A stretch of 64,000 nt of DNA. It comes from Planctomycetaceae bacterium (GTDB lineage: Bacteria; Planctomycetota; Planctomycetia; Pirellulales; Pirellulaceae). Positions 51,753 through 60,569 of the stretch are shown here, piece after piece (positions within the stretch are counted from its first letter, which is position 1; every line of letters starts with the position of its first letter). Where the stretch lies: NCBI GenBank assembly GCA_020638995.1, contig JACKHM010000005.1, positions 186,001 through 250,000 on the forward strand, written 5' to 3'. The position numbers were made by a program, and so were the translations under genes. The notes beneath the pieces were generated by a model. The model saw nothing but the letters and a program-made list of their open reading frames with translations. It made no database searches and had not been told where the DNA came from.

Positions 51753-53222
51753 ATGGTTCGGAAACGTATGTCAAATAGGCTTGCCCGACCACTGGCTTTA
51801 TTACTTTTGCTGTACTGTGGCTGTGCAGCGCCAAGACGAAGTGTCGATCCCCGATCGATTTCGAGGCCCACCTCACCGGGCGTAACCTCGGAAGTTGTAT
51901 CCCCAACATTGCTCGTCGCTCACCGAACCGAGGTCTCTGCCGTCCCGGAAACCGTTACCGCGCCGGCAACTCTGCACACCATCGAGTCGCTTGCCGAGCT
52001 GGAGTCGTTGGCGGAGGCGATGAACCCTCGTCTGTTGCGTCTCGCCCAGGAGGCATCCGCGGCTGAAGCCAAGACTCAGTATGCCGACAAGCTCCCGGAC
52101 CCAACAATTGGAGCGAATATATTCGGTCATCCGATCGAAACGGCAGCCGGATCGCAGCGAGCGAACATGAGCGTCATGCAAATGATCCCGTGGCTCCGCC
52201 GGCTTGATGCCCAGTCACAGCAAGCGTTCTTCGAGGCGCTCTCGATGCAACAGCAGTACGAGGCCGAGCGTTTACGAGTCGTCGGTGACACACGCGTGTT
52301 GTGGTACCGACTGTATGTACTCGGAAGACATATTGAAACGAATCGTGCGAACCAATCGCTACTCATCCCTCTGATCGAAGTTGCTAACGCACGTGTTTCA
52401 ACTGGAGAAGCGGCACAGGGCGATGTACTGCTTGGCACACTGGAATTGAGCCGGCTCGAAGAGCAGGTCCTGACGCTAACGCAGCAGCTTTCCTCGACGA
52501 AAGCCGAACTCAATCGCGTAGTAGGCCGTGATACCGGCTTTCCGATTGAGGTTCCATCGAAACTTGAAATCGTACTGCCGAATTGGACACATGGCATGTT
52601 GCGGCAGGTTGCGTGGGAACAACAACCGGAGATCGTTGCTGCCGAGTTGCTAACGCAAGCAACTCTATGGGGTCTTGAGGTCGCAAAGCTAAAACGCCGA
52701 CCCGATATCTCGCTAAATGCCAGTTGGTTTGCAATCGACGATAATCGTCCTGCATCGACGATCATAGATGTTGGACGTGACGCCTGGGCGATTGGCGCAC
52801 AGGTGTCGATTCCTCTCTGGCATCAGAAATACGATGCCATCGAGAGCGAAGCGGCCTGGAAGCACTCTGCGTCACATGCCTCCGTTGACGATGCTCGATT
52901 GCGATATGATTCGCTGCTAAGAGACCTTTGGGAACGAGCCAAGACCGCACATGAAACGGCACAACTTTATGAGACAACCCTGCTACCTCAAGCAAGGCAA
53001 ACTCTGAACTCCGACCAGCAATCCTACTCGAATGGCGGTGTTGAATTCGACAGGATTGTCCGAGATGTTCGCAGTGTGCTGATGCTCGAACTCGGATATC
53101 AACAGGCTGTCGGTGAACTAGCAGTCGCCATCGCTCGTATCCAGCAGGCGGTTGGCACCGATCTGGATGTTGGCTCGGGAGAAGCATACCGCTTGCCTCC
53201 GCCCGACGTCCTTACAAACTAG
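51753..53222 (+). CDS. TolC-family outer-membrane factor of the Cus-type cluster
   Basis: The start is chosen at ATG 51753 (ATG 51768 is also possible); both precede a lipoprotein leader (LARPLALLLLLYCGC), so the protein is probably lipid-anchored like CusC and OprM. The 489-residue product has the OEP double repeat: IESLAELESLAEAMNPRLLRLAQEASAAEAK with QYADKLPDPTIGANIFG, then ATLWGLEVAKLKRRPDISLNASWF and the long helix pairs LRVVGDTRVLWYRLYVLGRHIETN and LRYDSLLRDLWERAKTAHETAQLYETTLLPQA. It would form the outer-membrane exit of the tripartite copper/silver pump encoded downstream. Confidence 0.88.
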   Translation: MVRKRMSNRLARPLALLLLLYCGCAAPRRSVDPRSISRPTSPGVTSEVVSPTLLVAHRTEVSAVPETVTAPATLHTIESLAELESLAEAMNPRLLRLAQEASAAEAKTQYADKLPDPTIGANIFGHPIETAAGSQRANMSVMQMIPWLRRLDAQSQQAFFEALSMQQQYEAERLRVVGDTRVLWYRLYVLGRHIETNRANQSLLIPLIEVANARVSTGEAAQGDVLLGTLELSRLEEQVLTLTQQLSSTKAELNRVVGRDTGFPIEVPSKLEIVLPNWTHGMLRQVAWEQQPEIVAAELLTQATLWGLEVAKLKRRPDISLNASWFAIDDNRPASTIIDVGRDAWAIGAQVSIPLWHQKYDAIESEAAWKHSASHASVDDARLRYDSLLRDLWERAKTAHETAQLYETTLLPQARQTLNSDQQSYSNGGVEFDRIVRDVRSVLMLELGYQQAVGELAVAIARIQQAVGTDLDVGSGEAYRLPPPDVLTN

Positions 53223-53312
53223 AGCGTTCTGATCTGGTTAATATTCGACGCACAGTTAATAATGAGGTCAGACGGAAGCCGCTAGAATACGCTTGTGACC
53301 GGTTTGAGTTTC

Positions 53313-53753
53313 ATGCGACCAAACAGCCAGCGACGATGCATTTCCACCTTCACCGCCGGTGTGCTGCTCGTGCAGTGGTTGTTACCAGCACCAAGAGTGT
53401 GCGCGTGCGAGGCTGATGCACGGGGGTTGGATTCTTGCTGCGGAGTCCGGACGACGTCTCCATCTTGCTGTGCGAACGCCACGTCGTGCTGCCGGTCGGG
53501 CGAGTGCGTCTGCCGGGAGTCGGTCACGACTTCCGGATGCGGCTGCGAAGATCAGAGCGATCTACCTCCCTGCGTTCCAAACGAGAAATCGGAACGAACG
53601 GCAAGCGATGTTGAGAACTCGCCAGCGATCATGCACGCTGGGACTTATTTGGTTCTACAGTCCTCAGCCGTTCGGCATGCCTTGGTAAACGCTCCTTACG
53701 ACAGACCCGGGGCTCACTCTGTACAGGCCCTTCTCTGCATCTGGCAAACGTAA
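53313..53753 (+). CDS. Exported cysteine-rich protein in the copper cluster (metallothionein-like)
   Basis: A 146-residue product from ATG 53313 (GTG 53295 possible). A hydrophobic leader (FTAGVLLVQWLLPAPRVCA) is followed by a run with 13 cysteines in about 55 residues, many as adjacent pairs or C-x-C: ACEAD, DSCCGV, SCCANATSCCRSGECVC and SGCGCED. The C-terminal 65 residues have just one Cys and no clear domain. The spacing of CC and CxC motifs suggests thiolate metal binding, and its place directly between the outer-membrane factor and the metal-binding lipoprotein supports a copper or silver role. I know of no named family for it. Confidence 0.6.
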   Translation: MRPNSQRRCISTFTAGVLLVQWLLPAPRVCACEADARGLDSCCGVRTTSPSCCANATSCCRSGECVCRESVTTSGCGCEDQSDLPPCVPNEKSERTASDVENSPAIMHAGTYLVLQSSAVRHALVNAPYDRPGAHSVQALLCIWQT

Positions 53754-53781
53754 CCTGCACTTTCTTGCTGCTGTCGCGCCA

Positions 53782-53820
53782 CCTTGACGTATGAGCGCCC
53801 GGCACGCTTCGTCGTCAAGG
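53782..53820 (+). other. Structured element between the Cys-rich and lipoprotein genes
   Basis: A perfect 8-bp outer stem CCTTGACG/CGTCAAGG encloses an inner AGCG-N7-CGCT stem, so the 39 bases can fold almost completely. There is no T-run. It could stabilise or regulate the cluster transcript. Confidence 0.5.
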
Positions 53821-53933
53821 CAGTTGATAGCTTTGGGGTGATGGCGCACCCTGGCGAATCGTGTATTCCCTTGCTGTGTCTCGAACTTGCTGATCCGCCC
53901 TAGAACGCAAGTTAAGTGTATGGAGATTCTCAA

Positions 53934-54221
53934 ATGCGCATGCTGATTTCTGCCGAATTGGTCGTTGGCCTCGCCCTGTTTGTCGGTTGCTCGCAGGCTG
54001 ATCTGCCAAGTACAAATGCTGCCCCAGTAAACACTGTTTGCCCGATCATGGGCCACGATGTTTCCGAAAATGGTGGCTCGACAATATGGAACGGTCAAAC
54101 GATCGGCTTTTGTTGCGAAGGTTGTCTTCCAAAGTGGGATAAGCTTTCCGACGAAGACAAGGCAGCCAAACTTGCTGCTCCGAGCCAGACGGACCATAAC
54201 CATTCGAAACCAGAAAGTTAG
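53934..54221 (+). CDS. Small metal-binding lipoprotein, YHS/TRASH-like
   Basis: A 95-residue product with GGAG at 53922-53925, 8 bases before ATG 53934. The leader ends in a lipobox (ALFVGC). The mature part contains CPIMGHDV, a short loop and TIGFCCEGCLPKWDKLSDEDKAAKL, which matches the YHS/TRASH-like treble-clef pattern (C-x-M, then F-C-C-x-x-C) found in copper-handling proteins. A His-rich tail (DHNHS) follows. A periplasmic copper or silver chaperone for the pump is the likely role. The adaptor gene comes next. Confidence 0.7.
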   Translation: MRMLISAELVVGLALFVGCSQADLPSTNAAPVNTVCPIMGHDVSENGGSTIWNGQTIGFCCEGCLPKWDKLSDEDKAAKLAAPSQTDHNHSKPES

Positions 54222-54235
54222 TTGCCAAGCTGTAA

Positions 54236-54305
54236 GAGTAGCCGGTGGAGACGATTGCTCAGGCACGGTTCCACAGCCTTGCAATCGAAGCTTCGCCGGC
54301 TACTC
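54236..54305 (+). other. Multi-stem structured element before the adaptor gene
   Basis: An outer perfect 10-bp stem GAGTAGCCGG (54236-54245) / CCGGCTACTC (54296-54305) encloses an inner perfect 7-bp stem CGATTGC/GCAATCG (54252-54287) that continues as AGGC/GCCT. It begins 14 bases after the lipoprotein stop and ends 49 bases before the adaptor start. The nested layout looks like a regulatory leader RNA. Confidence 0.5.
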
Positions 54306-54342
54306 GGGCTTTGCAGACTGGCCGGGGAGGTCCGTTGAAGTC

Positions 54343-54347
54343 GGAGG
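54343..54347 (+). promoter_or_regulatory. Ribosome binding site of the adaptor gene
   Basis: GGAGG at 54343-54347 is 7 bases before ATG 54355, which fixes the start there rather than at ATG 54058, where the ORF begins inside the lipoprotein gene, or at ATG 54349. Confidence 0.7.
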
Positions 54348-54354
54348 AATGTTT

Positions 54355-56389
54355 ATGCAAGAAGACAAAAAGCGAGCCCAGAGTTCCGGAGTGAAACCCG
54401 AAGCGAATGCCTCGTATCGTGGTCTCCAGTCGCTGCTCCCTGCTCCCTTTCTCACGCCCACACTCGTCCTTGCGGCAGGAGCCTTGTTAATTGTTGCAAT
54501 TGGCGTCGCACAACGCGTAGGCTGGATCTCCGCTGAACACGCGCCGGTGACAAACGGGGCGTCGACCGATCAAGTATTCACGTGTGCAATGCATCCCCAG
54601 ATTCGGCAGCGCTCGCCCGGTCGTTGTCCTATTTGCGGTATGGTATTGGTGCCGGCTGCGGCAAACATCGAAGACCTCGATCAATACTCAGTCCAGATCG
54701 ATCCGGCGCAGCGAAGGCTGGCGAATATTGCCACCGCCGAAGCCAAACGCGAACCAGTTTCCGCAGATATTCAGACTGTGGGGGCGATTGCGATTGATGA
54801 AAGCCGTATGGCGACGATCGCGTCCTATATCGATGGTCGATTGGAGCGGCTCTATGCGGATTACACCGGCGTTGATGTCGCGAAAGGTGATCATCTCGCT
54901 GTGATCTACAGCCCAGAGTTGTACTCGGCTCAAGTCGAATACCTGGAAACACGTAAAGCAGTGCGTCAAGCGAGTGCGACGGCACTTAGCCACTGTCCGC
55001 TCGGCACAAGAAAAGTTGGCTTCAAACTTACGACAACGCCTCGTTGAACTTGGTTTGACAGACTCGCAGATCGAGGACCTGGAAGAACATGATACTGCCA
55101 AATCACGTTTGACAATCTTTGCGCCGATCGGTGGTACCGTGATCGAAAAGCTTGCTGTCGAAGGCAAGTATGTCGAAGCGGGGGAGCCGATTTATCGCAT
55201 CGCCGATCTGTCGACGGTGTGGCTAATGTTGGAGCTATACCCCGAGGATGCTGCACGCATTCGCTATGGTCAGCGGGTGACTGCCGAGATGCAATCATTG
55301 CCAGGCATGGCATTCGACGGTCGTGTTGCGTTCATCGCTCCACAGGTTGATACGAAGAAGCGTACCGTGGGCGTGCGCGTCGAGTTTCTGAACAAGGAAG
55401 GGAAACTAAGACCGGGGGATTATGCGAACGCCACGATCTATCTGCCGATTGGTCAAGAGGGCCAAGTCTTTGATGCTGGGTTAGCCGGGCGTTGGATCAG
55501 TCCGATGCATCCGCAAATTATTCGTGATGCGCCGGGTCCTTGTCCGATTTGCGGTATGGATTTAGTGCCCACATCAAAATACGGTTATTCCGATACACCG
55601 GTCGAGCAGCCGACGTCGCTCTATGTACCGAGATCGGCCGTGCTGATGGCCGGCCATAACAGCGTCGTATATGTCGAAGTCCAGCCGGGACGTTTCGAGA
55701 TCCGACCAATCGTGCTTGGGCCTATTCTCAAAGACAAAGTGATCGTGTTGGGCGGCATCCGTGAAGGCGAGCAAGTTGCCACGGCAGGTAACTTCTTGAT
55801 CGATTCGCAGATGCAACTGGCTGGCAAGCCCAGCTTGATCGATCCGACAAAGGCGGTCGTTAGAGAGCAAGTATCGACGAGTGGTGGAGAACCAATAAAA
55901 CATGAGGGGATACACATTGCGCAGATTGCAGGCGAAACCGGCGACAATATTGAATCACTGTTTGCCGCATACTTTCGGATTCAGCAATCGTTGGCGTCTG
56001 ACGAGAAGCCTATCGAAGCCGATACTCAAGACTTGCATCTTTTATCGACAGAATTGTCGTCAGACCCAAGTCTGCCAAAGTCATCCATCGTGTATCTCAA
56101 GCAGATTGCACAACACAGCGAGCACCTCCACCATCTTGATATAGGCAAAGCGAGGCTGGAGGCGTTTCGACCCATCAGTCACGCGATTGTTACCCTCGCC
56201 ACACTGGTTCGCGGTGAGTCGGCAACAACTACGTTTCATCACATGTTCTGTCACATGGTGCGCGGCGGAGGAGGTGATTGGCTGCAGGTGTCTGAGCAAC
56301 CGCTCAACCCTTACTGGGGAAGCGAGATGTTGACTTGTGGACGCGAGGTTGGCGAACTTCCCGCTCGAGCAAAGAAAGACGTTGAATGA
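54355..56389 (+). pseudogene. cusB: CusB-like RND adaptor with fused metal-binding domains, frameshifted
   Basis: Two frames together give one adaptor of about 677 residues. The first (54355-55047) has a membrane anchor (LTPTLVLAAGALLIVAIGVAQ), a heavy-metal-binding domain (FTCAMHPQIRQRSPGRCPICGM) and the start of the HlyD/CusB core (IDGRLERLYADYTGVDVAKGDHLAVIYSPELYSAQVEYLETRKA). The second frame (from about 54986) carries on with RSAQEKLASNLRQRLVELGLTDSQIEDLE, the barrel-sandwich and beta-barrel (TIFAPIGGTVIEKLAVEGKYVEAGEPIYRIADLSTVWLMLELYPED), a second heavy-metal-binding domain (WISPMHPQIIRDAPGPCPICGM) and a DUF3347-like C-terminal domain with FHHMFCHM. One extra base separates the frames; it falls at CTT-AGC-C (54985-54991). 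It may be a true frameshift, a sequencing error or recoding. cusA follows after 9 bases. Confidence 0.8.
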
Positions 56390-56398
56390 TTCGCGGCA

Positions 56399-59300
56399 AT
56401 GTCGCTCGCGAGACCAAAAAACATGATAAGGCCAATAATTACTTTTTGTGTACGCGAACGACTCGTTGTGATCCTGTTGATCGCGGTGCTGATAGGCTAC
56501 GGATGGTACTGTACGCAGACTGTGCCGATCGATGCGATTCCCAATGTCGGAGAAAATCAAGTCATCGTGCTTACGGCTTGGCCGGGGCGCTCGCCTAAGG
56601 ACATTGAAGATCAGGTGACTTACCCGCTGTCGGTGCGTTTGCTCGCTGTTCCTAAAGCAACCAGCGTCCGTGGGCGCAGTATGTTCGGCTACAGCTTCGT
56701 CCAAGTGACGTTTTCCGATGACACAGACTTCTACTGGGCGCGATCTCGGGTCTCGGAGCAACTTGGCACATTCGCGTCTGTCTTGCCTGAGGGCGTCGTC
56801 CCAACGCTGGGCCCCGATGCTACGGGTTTGGGCCAAATCTTCTACTACGTCCTAGAACCACCGCCGGGGATGAATCTGGCACAACTCCGTAGCCTTCAGG
56901 ACTTCGTCGTAAAGTACGACCTTCAGGCTGTTGAAGGTGTGAGCGAAGTCGCCAGCGTGGGTGGGTATGTCAAGCAATATCAGATCGAGGTTGATCCCGA
57001 TAAGCTTCGTTTCCATGGAGTCTCACTTGATCGCCTCATTCGAGCCGTCAGAGAGTCGAACATCGACGTCGGAGCCAAGACGGTGGAATCCGGCGGGATG
57101 GAATACATCATTCGTGGTCGGGGGTTCATCGGTGCAGATCACGACAGCGGTCAGGCGATCAAAGATATCGAAGACACCGTCGTCTTGTCGCGCGACGGCG
57201 TGCCAGTTCGGATTCGCGATCTGAGCTGCGTTCAACTTGGCCCCGAATTTCGCCGCGGAGCGATTGATCTGAATGGAGCAGAGGCAGTAGGCGGTGTGGT
57301 CGTGATGCGTTTTGGCGAAAATCCTCGCGAGGTGATCGCTCGTGTTCGCGAAAAAATTTCGCAGATCGAGACCGGTTTAAACGGAGTTCGCATTCATGCC
57401 GTCTACGATCGCACTGGACTGATCGACGAAACAGTTGGGACGCTAACAGAGGCGTTACGCGAAGAGTTGATGATCACTTTGATTGTCGTCGTGCTGTTTC
57501 TGCTCCATGTACGGGCGAGTATCGTCGTGGCGATTACGATGCCTCTGGCAGTGCTCATGTCGTTCATCGGCATGAAGCTGATTGGTATCGATGCCAATAT
57601 CATGTCACTGGCTGGGATCGCTATCGCGATTGGCGAAGTTGCCGACTTGGGCATCATCATCTCGGAAAACGTCTATCAGCACTTGGTGGAGTGGGAGCTC
57701 TCGCCCGAACCACGCAAAGACCGTGAGCTTGTTGTCGTTGATGCAACGGAAGAAGTCGCGTCAGCCGTTTTGACTGGCGTTTCAACTACGATCGTGAGCT
57801 TCCTGCCAATTTTTTTCCTTACCGGGCGTGACTACAAGTTGTTTGCGCCTCTCGCTTGGACAAAGACGTTCGCCATGGTGGCCGCAGCGCTAGTCGCGTT
57901 GTTCGTTGTCCCGCTGCTATGCAAAATACTGCTGCGGACGTCTCGCTGGAAATTGTGGTTACGGATTTCCGCAGTATTGCTTTCCGTTGTCGGATCATTC
58001 GGGGCCACGCTTGCGATTTGGAGTGGCAGTGTCAGCGAGGACTTTCCGGTTGATCGCTGGCCTGCGAGCGTGTTGATCGCGGTTGTTGTTGGATTGGCGG
58101 TCTGGCTTCTCTCGGGAGAGCGTCTGCGCCCGATCGAGGATAATCCGACCAGCAGGCTGATTTTGTACTTTTACACACCGACGCTGAGATTCTTTCTAAA
58201 ACATAAGCTCGCGTTCATGATTGCACCGGCGTCGATTATCCTGCTCGGATTAGGTGCATGGCTTGGACTGCCCACGGTTTTGCGACCATTCGAGGCCGTT
58301 TGTCGGACTCTTGGAGCAGAGCCACATGATGTCCCGGGCTATGTCGCCTTGAAGCACATGTTTCCGGGATTGCGAACGGATGATTGGATCGCGTTGGACG
58401 AAGGTAGCTGGTTCTACATGCCGACGCTTTATCCGGCCGCTAGTTTCACCGAAGCGATGCAAGTTTTGCAAACTCAGGACGCGCTGATCAAGGAGATTCC
58501 GGAGGTTCAAAATGTGCTCGGAAAGATCGGGCGAGTCGAATCGGCGCTCGATCCAGCTCCCGCAGCAATGATTGAGACGTATGTGATGTTGAGGCCAATA
58601 CACCAGTGGCGGGCCGGTGTGAGCGTGCAGGACATCTGGGCGCAGATCAATGCTGTGGCCACTCTGCCCGGAGTAACGCCCGCCTCGCCGTTACAGCCGA
58701 TCGAGGGGCGGGTCGTTATGTTGCAAAGCGGTATTAAAGCTCCGATGGCAATCCGAATTTATGGCAACAGTCTGGATGGCCTGGCGGAGGCTTCTCTTCG
58801 GGTGGCTGAACAACTGCGGCAGAATCCTTATGTCAACGCCGCCACGGTCAATCCCGATATCGTGCTTGGAAAGCCGTATGTTGAGTTTGAGGTAAACCGT
58901 GACGCAGCTGCTCGCTTCGGAATGTCGACCATGATGGTCAACCAAATCATCGAGGCGGCCCTTGGCGGTATGAATGTGACGACAACCGTCGAGGGACGCG
59001 AGCGTTATCCAATTCGATTGCGGTATCAACGCAATCTACGTGAGCGGATCGACGAGTTAGCAATGCTTCCGGTTGTGACCCCCAATGGCGAAGTCGTGCC
59101 ATTGAAAACGCTTGCGAGTATGAATACGACCTGGGGGCCTGGCATCATCAACAGCGAAGATGCACGGCTCGTCGCTCATGTTTCCTTTGCACCATCGGGC
59201 GTGTCTGGTGACTTAGAAACGGTTAACCAAGTTGACGCGGCACTACGTTCGGCACAACAACGCGGTGAACTTGTATTGCCTGCTGGGTACTCAGTGCTAC

Positions 59301-59887
59301 CCGTCGGGTCGTTTCAAAACCAGATTGAAGCGAACGCCAGGCTACTGGTCATCGTCCCACTGGTCGTGTTGACTAACCTGCTGCTGATCTACTTGGAGTT
59401 TCGTAATTTCTCGGTGGCGCTGATCATCTTCTTCCAAATCCCCGTCGCGTTCGCCGGAGGTATGATCGGACTCGGAGTCATGGGTGTCGAGATGAACACG
59501 GCGATTTGGGTCGGCTTTATCGCCTTGTTTGGTATTTCTGTGGATGACGGAATTGTGATTGCGACTTACATGCAGCAGTTGTTTAAGCGCCGACAGCTCG
59601 ATCGAATCGAAGATGTTAGGGGTGCGACAGTTGAAGCCGGACAACGCCGTATTCGGCCTTGCTTGATGACCGCCTGCACGACATTTGCCGCATTGCTACC
59701 GGTCATGATGGCAACGGGTCGAGGTGCTGATGTCGCCAAAGCCATGGCACTGCCGGTGTTTTCCGGCATGTTTGTGGAATTGATCTCGTTGTTTGTGGTG
59801 CCCGTCTTATTCTGTGGGTACATGGAAACGAAGATGGAACTTGGGTTGAAGGATGCGCGGTGGAAGGCACGCGGCATCGTGGTGTGA
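56399..59887 (+). CDS. cusA: CusA/CzcA-type RND heavy-metal efflux pump
   Basis: An inner-membrane RND pump of 1162 residues, somewhat longer than E. coli CusA (1047). The first helix and porter regions match (PIDAIPNVGENQVIVLTAWPGRSPKDIEDQVTYPL, DTDFYWARSRVSEQL, GVVPTLGPDATGLGQIFYYV, VEGVSEVASVGGYVKQYQ). The proton-relay Asp is kept as D416 (GEVADLGIIISENVYQHL). The three methionines that bind Cu(I)/Ag(I) in E. coli CusA (M573, M623, M672) align with M674 (FYMPTL), M724 (AAMIETYV) and M774 (VVMLQSGIKAP), so copper or silver is more likely than zinc or cobalt. An insertion of about 100 residues lies after the first helix group. ATG 56423 is an alternative start. Confidence 0.94.
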   Translation: MSLARPKNMIRPIITFCVRERLVVILLIAVLIGYGWYCTQTVPIDAIPNVGENQVIVLTAWPGRSPKDIEDQVTYPLSVRLLAVPKATSVRGRSMFGYSFVQVTFSDDTDFYWARSRVSEQLGTFASVLPEGVVPTLGPDATGLGQIFYYVLEPPPGMNLAQLRSLQDFVVKYDLQAVEGVSEVASVGGYVKQYQIEVDPDKLRFHGVSLDRLIRAVRESNIDVGAKTVESGGMEYIIRGRGFIGADHDSGQAIKDIEDTVVLSRDGVPVRIRDLSCVQLGPEFRRGAIDLNGAEAVGGVVVMRFGENPREVIARVREKISQIETGLNGVRIHAVYDRTGLIDETVGTLTEALREELMITLIVVVLFLLHVRASIVVAITMPLAVLMSFIGMKLIGIDANIMSLAGIAIAIGEVADLGIIISENVYQHLVEWELSPEPRKDRELVVVDATEEVASAVLTGVSTTIVSFLPIFFLTGRDYKLFAPLAWTKTFAMVAAALVALFVVPLLCKILLRTSRWKLWLRISAVLLSVVGSFGATLAIWSGSVSEDFPVDRWPASVLIAVVVGLAVWLLSGERLRPIEDNPTSRLILYFYTPTLRFFLKHKLAFMIAPASIILLGLGAWLGLPTVLRPFEAVCRTLGAEPHDVPGYVALKHMFPGLRTDDWIALDEGSWFYMPTLYPAASFTEAMQVLQTQDALIKEIPEVQNVLGKIGRVESALDPAPAAMIETYVMLRPIHQWRAGVSVQDIWAQINAVATLPGVTPASPLQPIEGRVVMLQSGIKAPMAIRIYGNSLDGLAEASLRVAEQLRQNPYVNAATVNPDIVLGKPYVEFEVNRDAAARFGMSTMMVNQIIEAALGGMNVTTTVEGRERYPIRLRYQRNLRERIDELAMLPVVTPNGEVVPLKTLASMNTTWGPGIINSEDARLVAHVSFAPSGVSGDLETVNQVDAALRSAQQRGELVLPAGYSVLPVGSFQNQIEANARLLVIVPLVVLTNLLLIYLEFRNFSVALIIFFQIPVAFAGGMIGLGVMGVEMNTAIWVGFIALFGISVDDGIVIATYMQQLFKRRQLDRIEDVRGATVEAGQRRIRPCLMTACTTFAALLPVMMATGRGADVAKAMALPVFSGMFVELISLFVVPVLFCGYMETKMELGLKDARWKARGIVV

Positions 59888-60064
59888 CCAACAGATTCCC
59901 ATTGTCTGGGAGTTCGTCAAAAGTGAAAAAATGCGTCTGTTTCAAAGAGCACTTGGGAAATGCTTTATCCAACTGAATTAGTGTCTCGGGATTTGAATAG
60001 CGTTTTGCTTCCAGTTCCCATACTCCGCCGTCGAAGCATTACTCATGCAGAGTGCTATTGAGAT

Positions 60065-60562
60065 CTAAATCATGTCCAACCGCTGACGGCGACGACGCTT
60101 CGAGAGACGACAGTCTTCACAGACGCCGGTGATTATTAAGCGGTGGTTGGTGACACGAAAGTTCGCTTTTCTCGCGACGGATTCTCGTAGCTCAAGCAAT
60201 TCATCGCTCTGGAACTCGATCAGCTTCTGGCAATCTTTACAGTACAGATGGTCGTGCTGTGGATAGCCATAGTCGTGCTCATAGACCGCTCGACCGTCAA
60301 GCTGAAATTCGCGGAGCAGGCCAGCGTCAACAAACTCGGATAACGCGCGATAGACGGTTGCCCGCCCTATGCCTTTCGCATCATCCGGAAGATTGTCGAT
60401 CAGTGTGTCGGCATCGAAGTGCTCGTGGCGGCTAAAGACATGCTCCAAGAGCTGTTTCTTTTGCGGCGTCATGCGCTTGCCGCGGCTTTGGATGTACTCT
60501 TCAAATCGCTGCAGCGGCGACAATGAAACTTCAACGCTGCCTAGCGAGTATTCGTCTGACAT
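60065..60562 (-). CDS. Fur-family transcriptional regulator
   Basis: A 165-residue protein from ATG 60562, 7 bases after the flgM-like stop; TTG 60577 would overlap that gene. The winged helix (KRMTPQKKQLLEHVFSRHEHFDADTLID, GIGRATVYRALSEFVDAGLLREFQ) and dimer domain (YEHDYGYPQHDHLYCKDCQKLIEFQ) are typical. The structural zinc cysteines are present as CKDC and CEDC, followed by a very basic tail (RLSKRRRRQRLD). It could sense iron (Fur), zinc (Zur) or peroxide (PerR); the HDHLYC motif is shared by all. It lies convergent to the copper pump gene, but nothing shows it controls that cluster. Confidence 0.92.
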   Translation of the reverse strand: MSDEYSLGSVEVSLSPLQRFEEYIQSRGKRMTPQKKQLLEHVFSRHEHFDADTLIDNLPDDAKGIGRATVYRALSEFVDAGLLREFQLDGRAVYEHDYGYPQHDHLYCKDCQKLIEFQSDELLELRESVARKANFRVTNHRLIITGVCEDCRLSKRRRRQRLDMI

Positions 60563-60569
60563 CGTCCTA

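Noticed and set aside
51601..51885. Plus-strand frame before the outer-membrane efflux gene
   Set aside because: It overlaps the start of the TolC-family gene in another frame, with no ribosome site or recognisable domain.
60065..60562. Fur protein as the regulator of the copper pump
   Set aside because: It is convergent to the pump gene and pairs with flgM; no shared operator is visible before the copper cluster.
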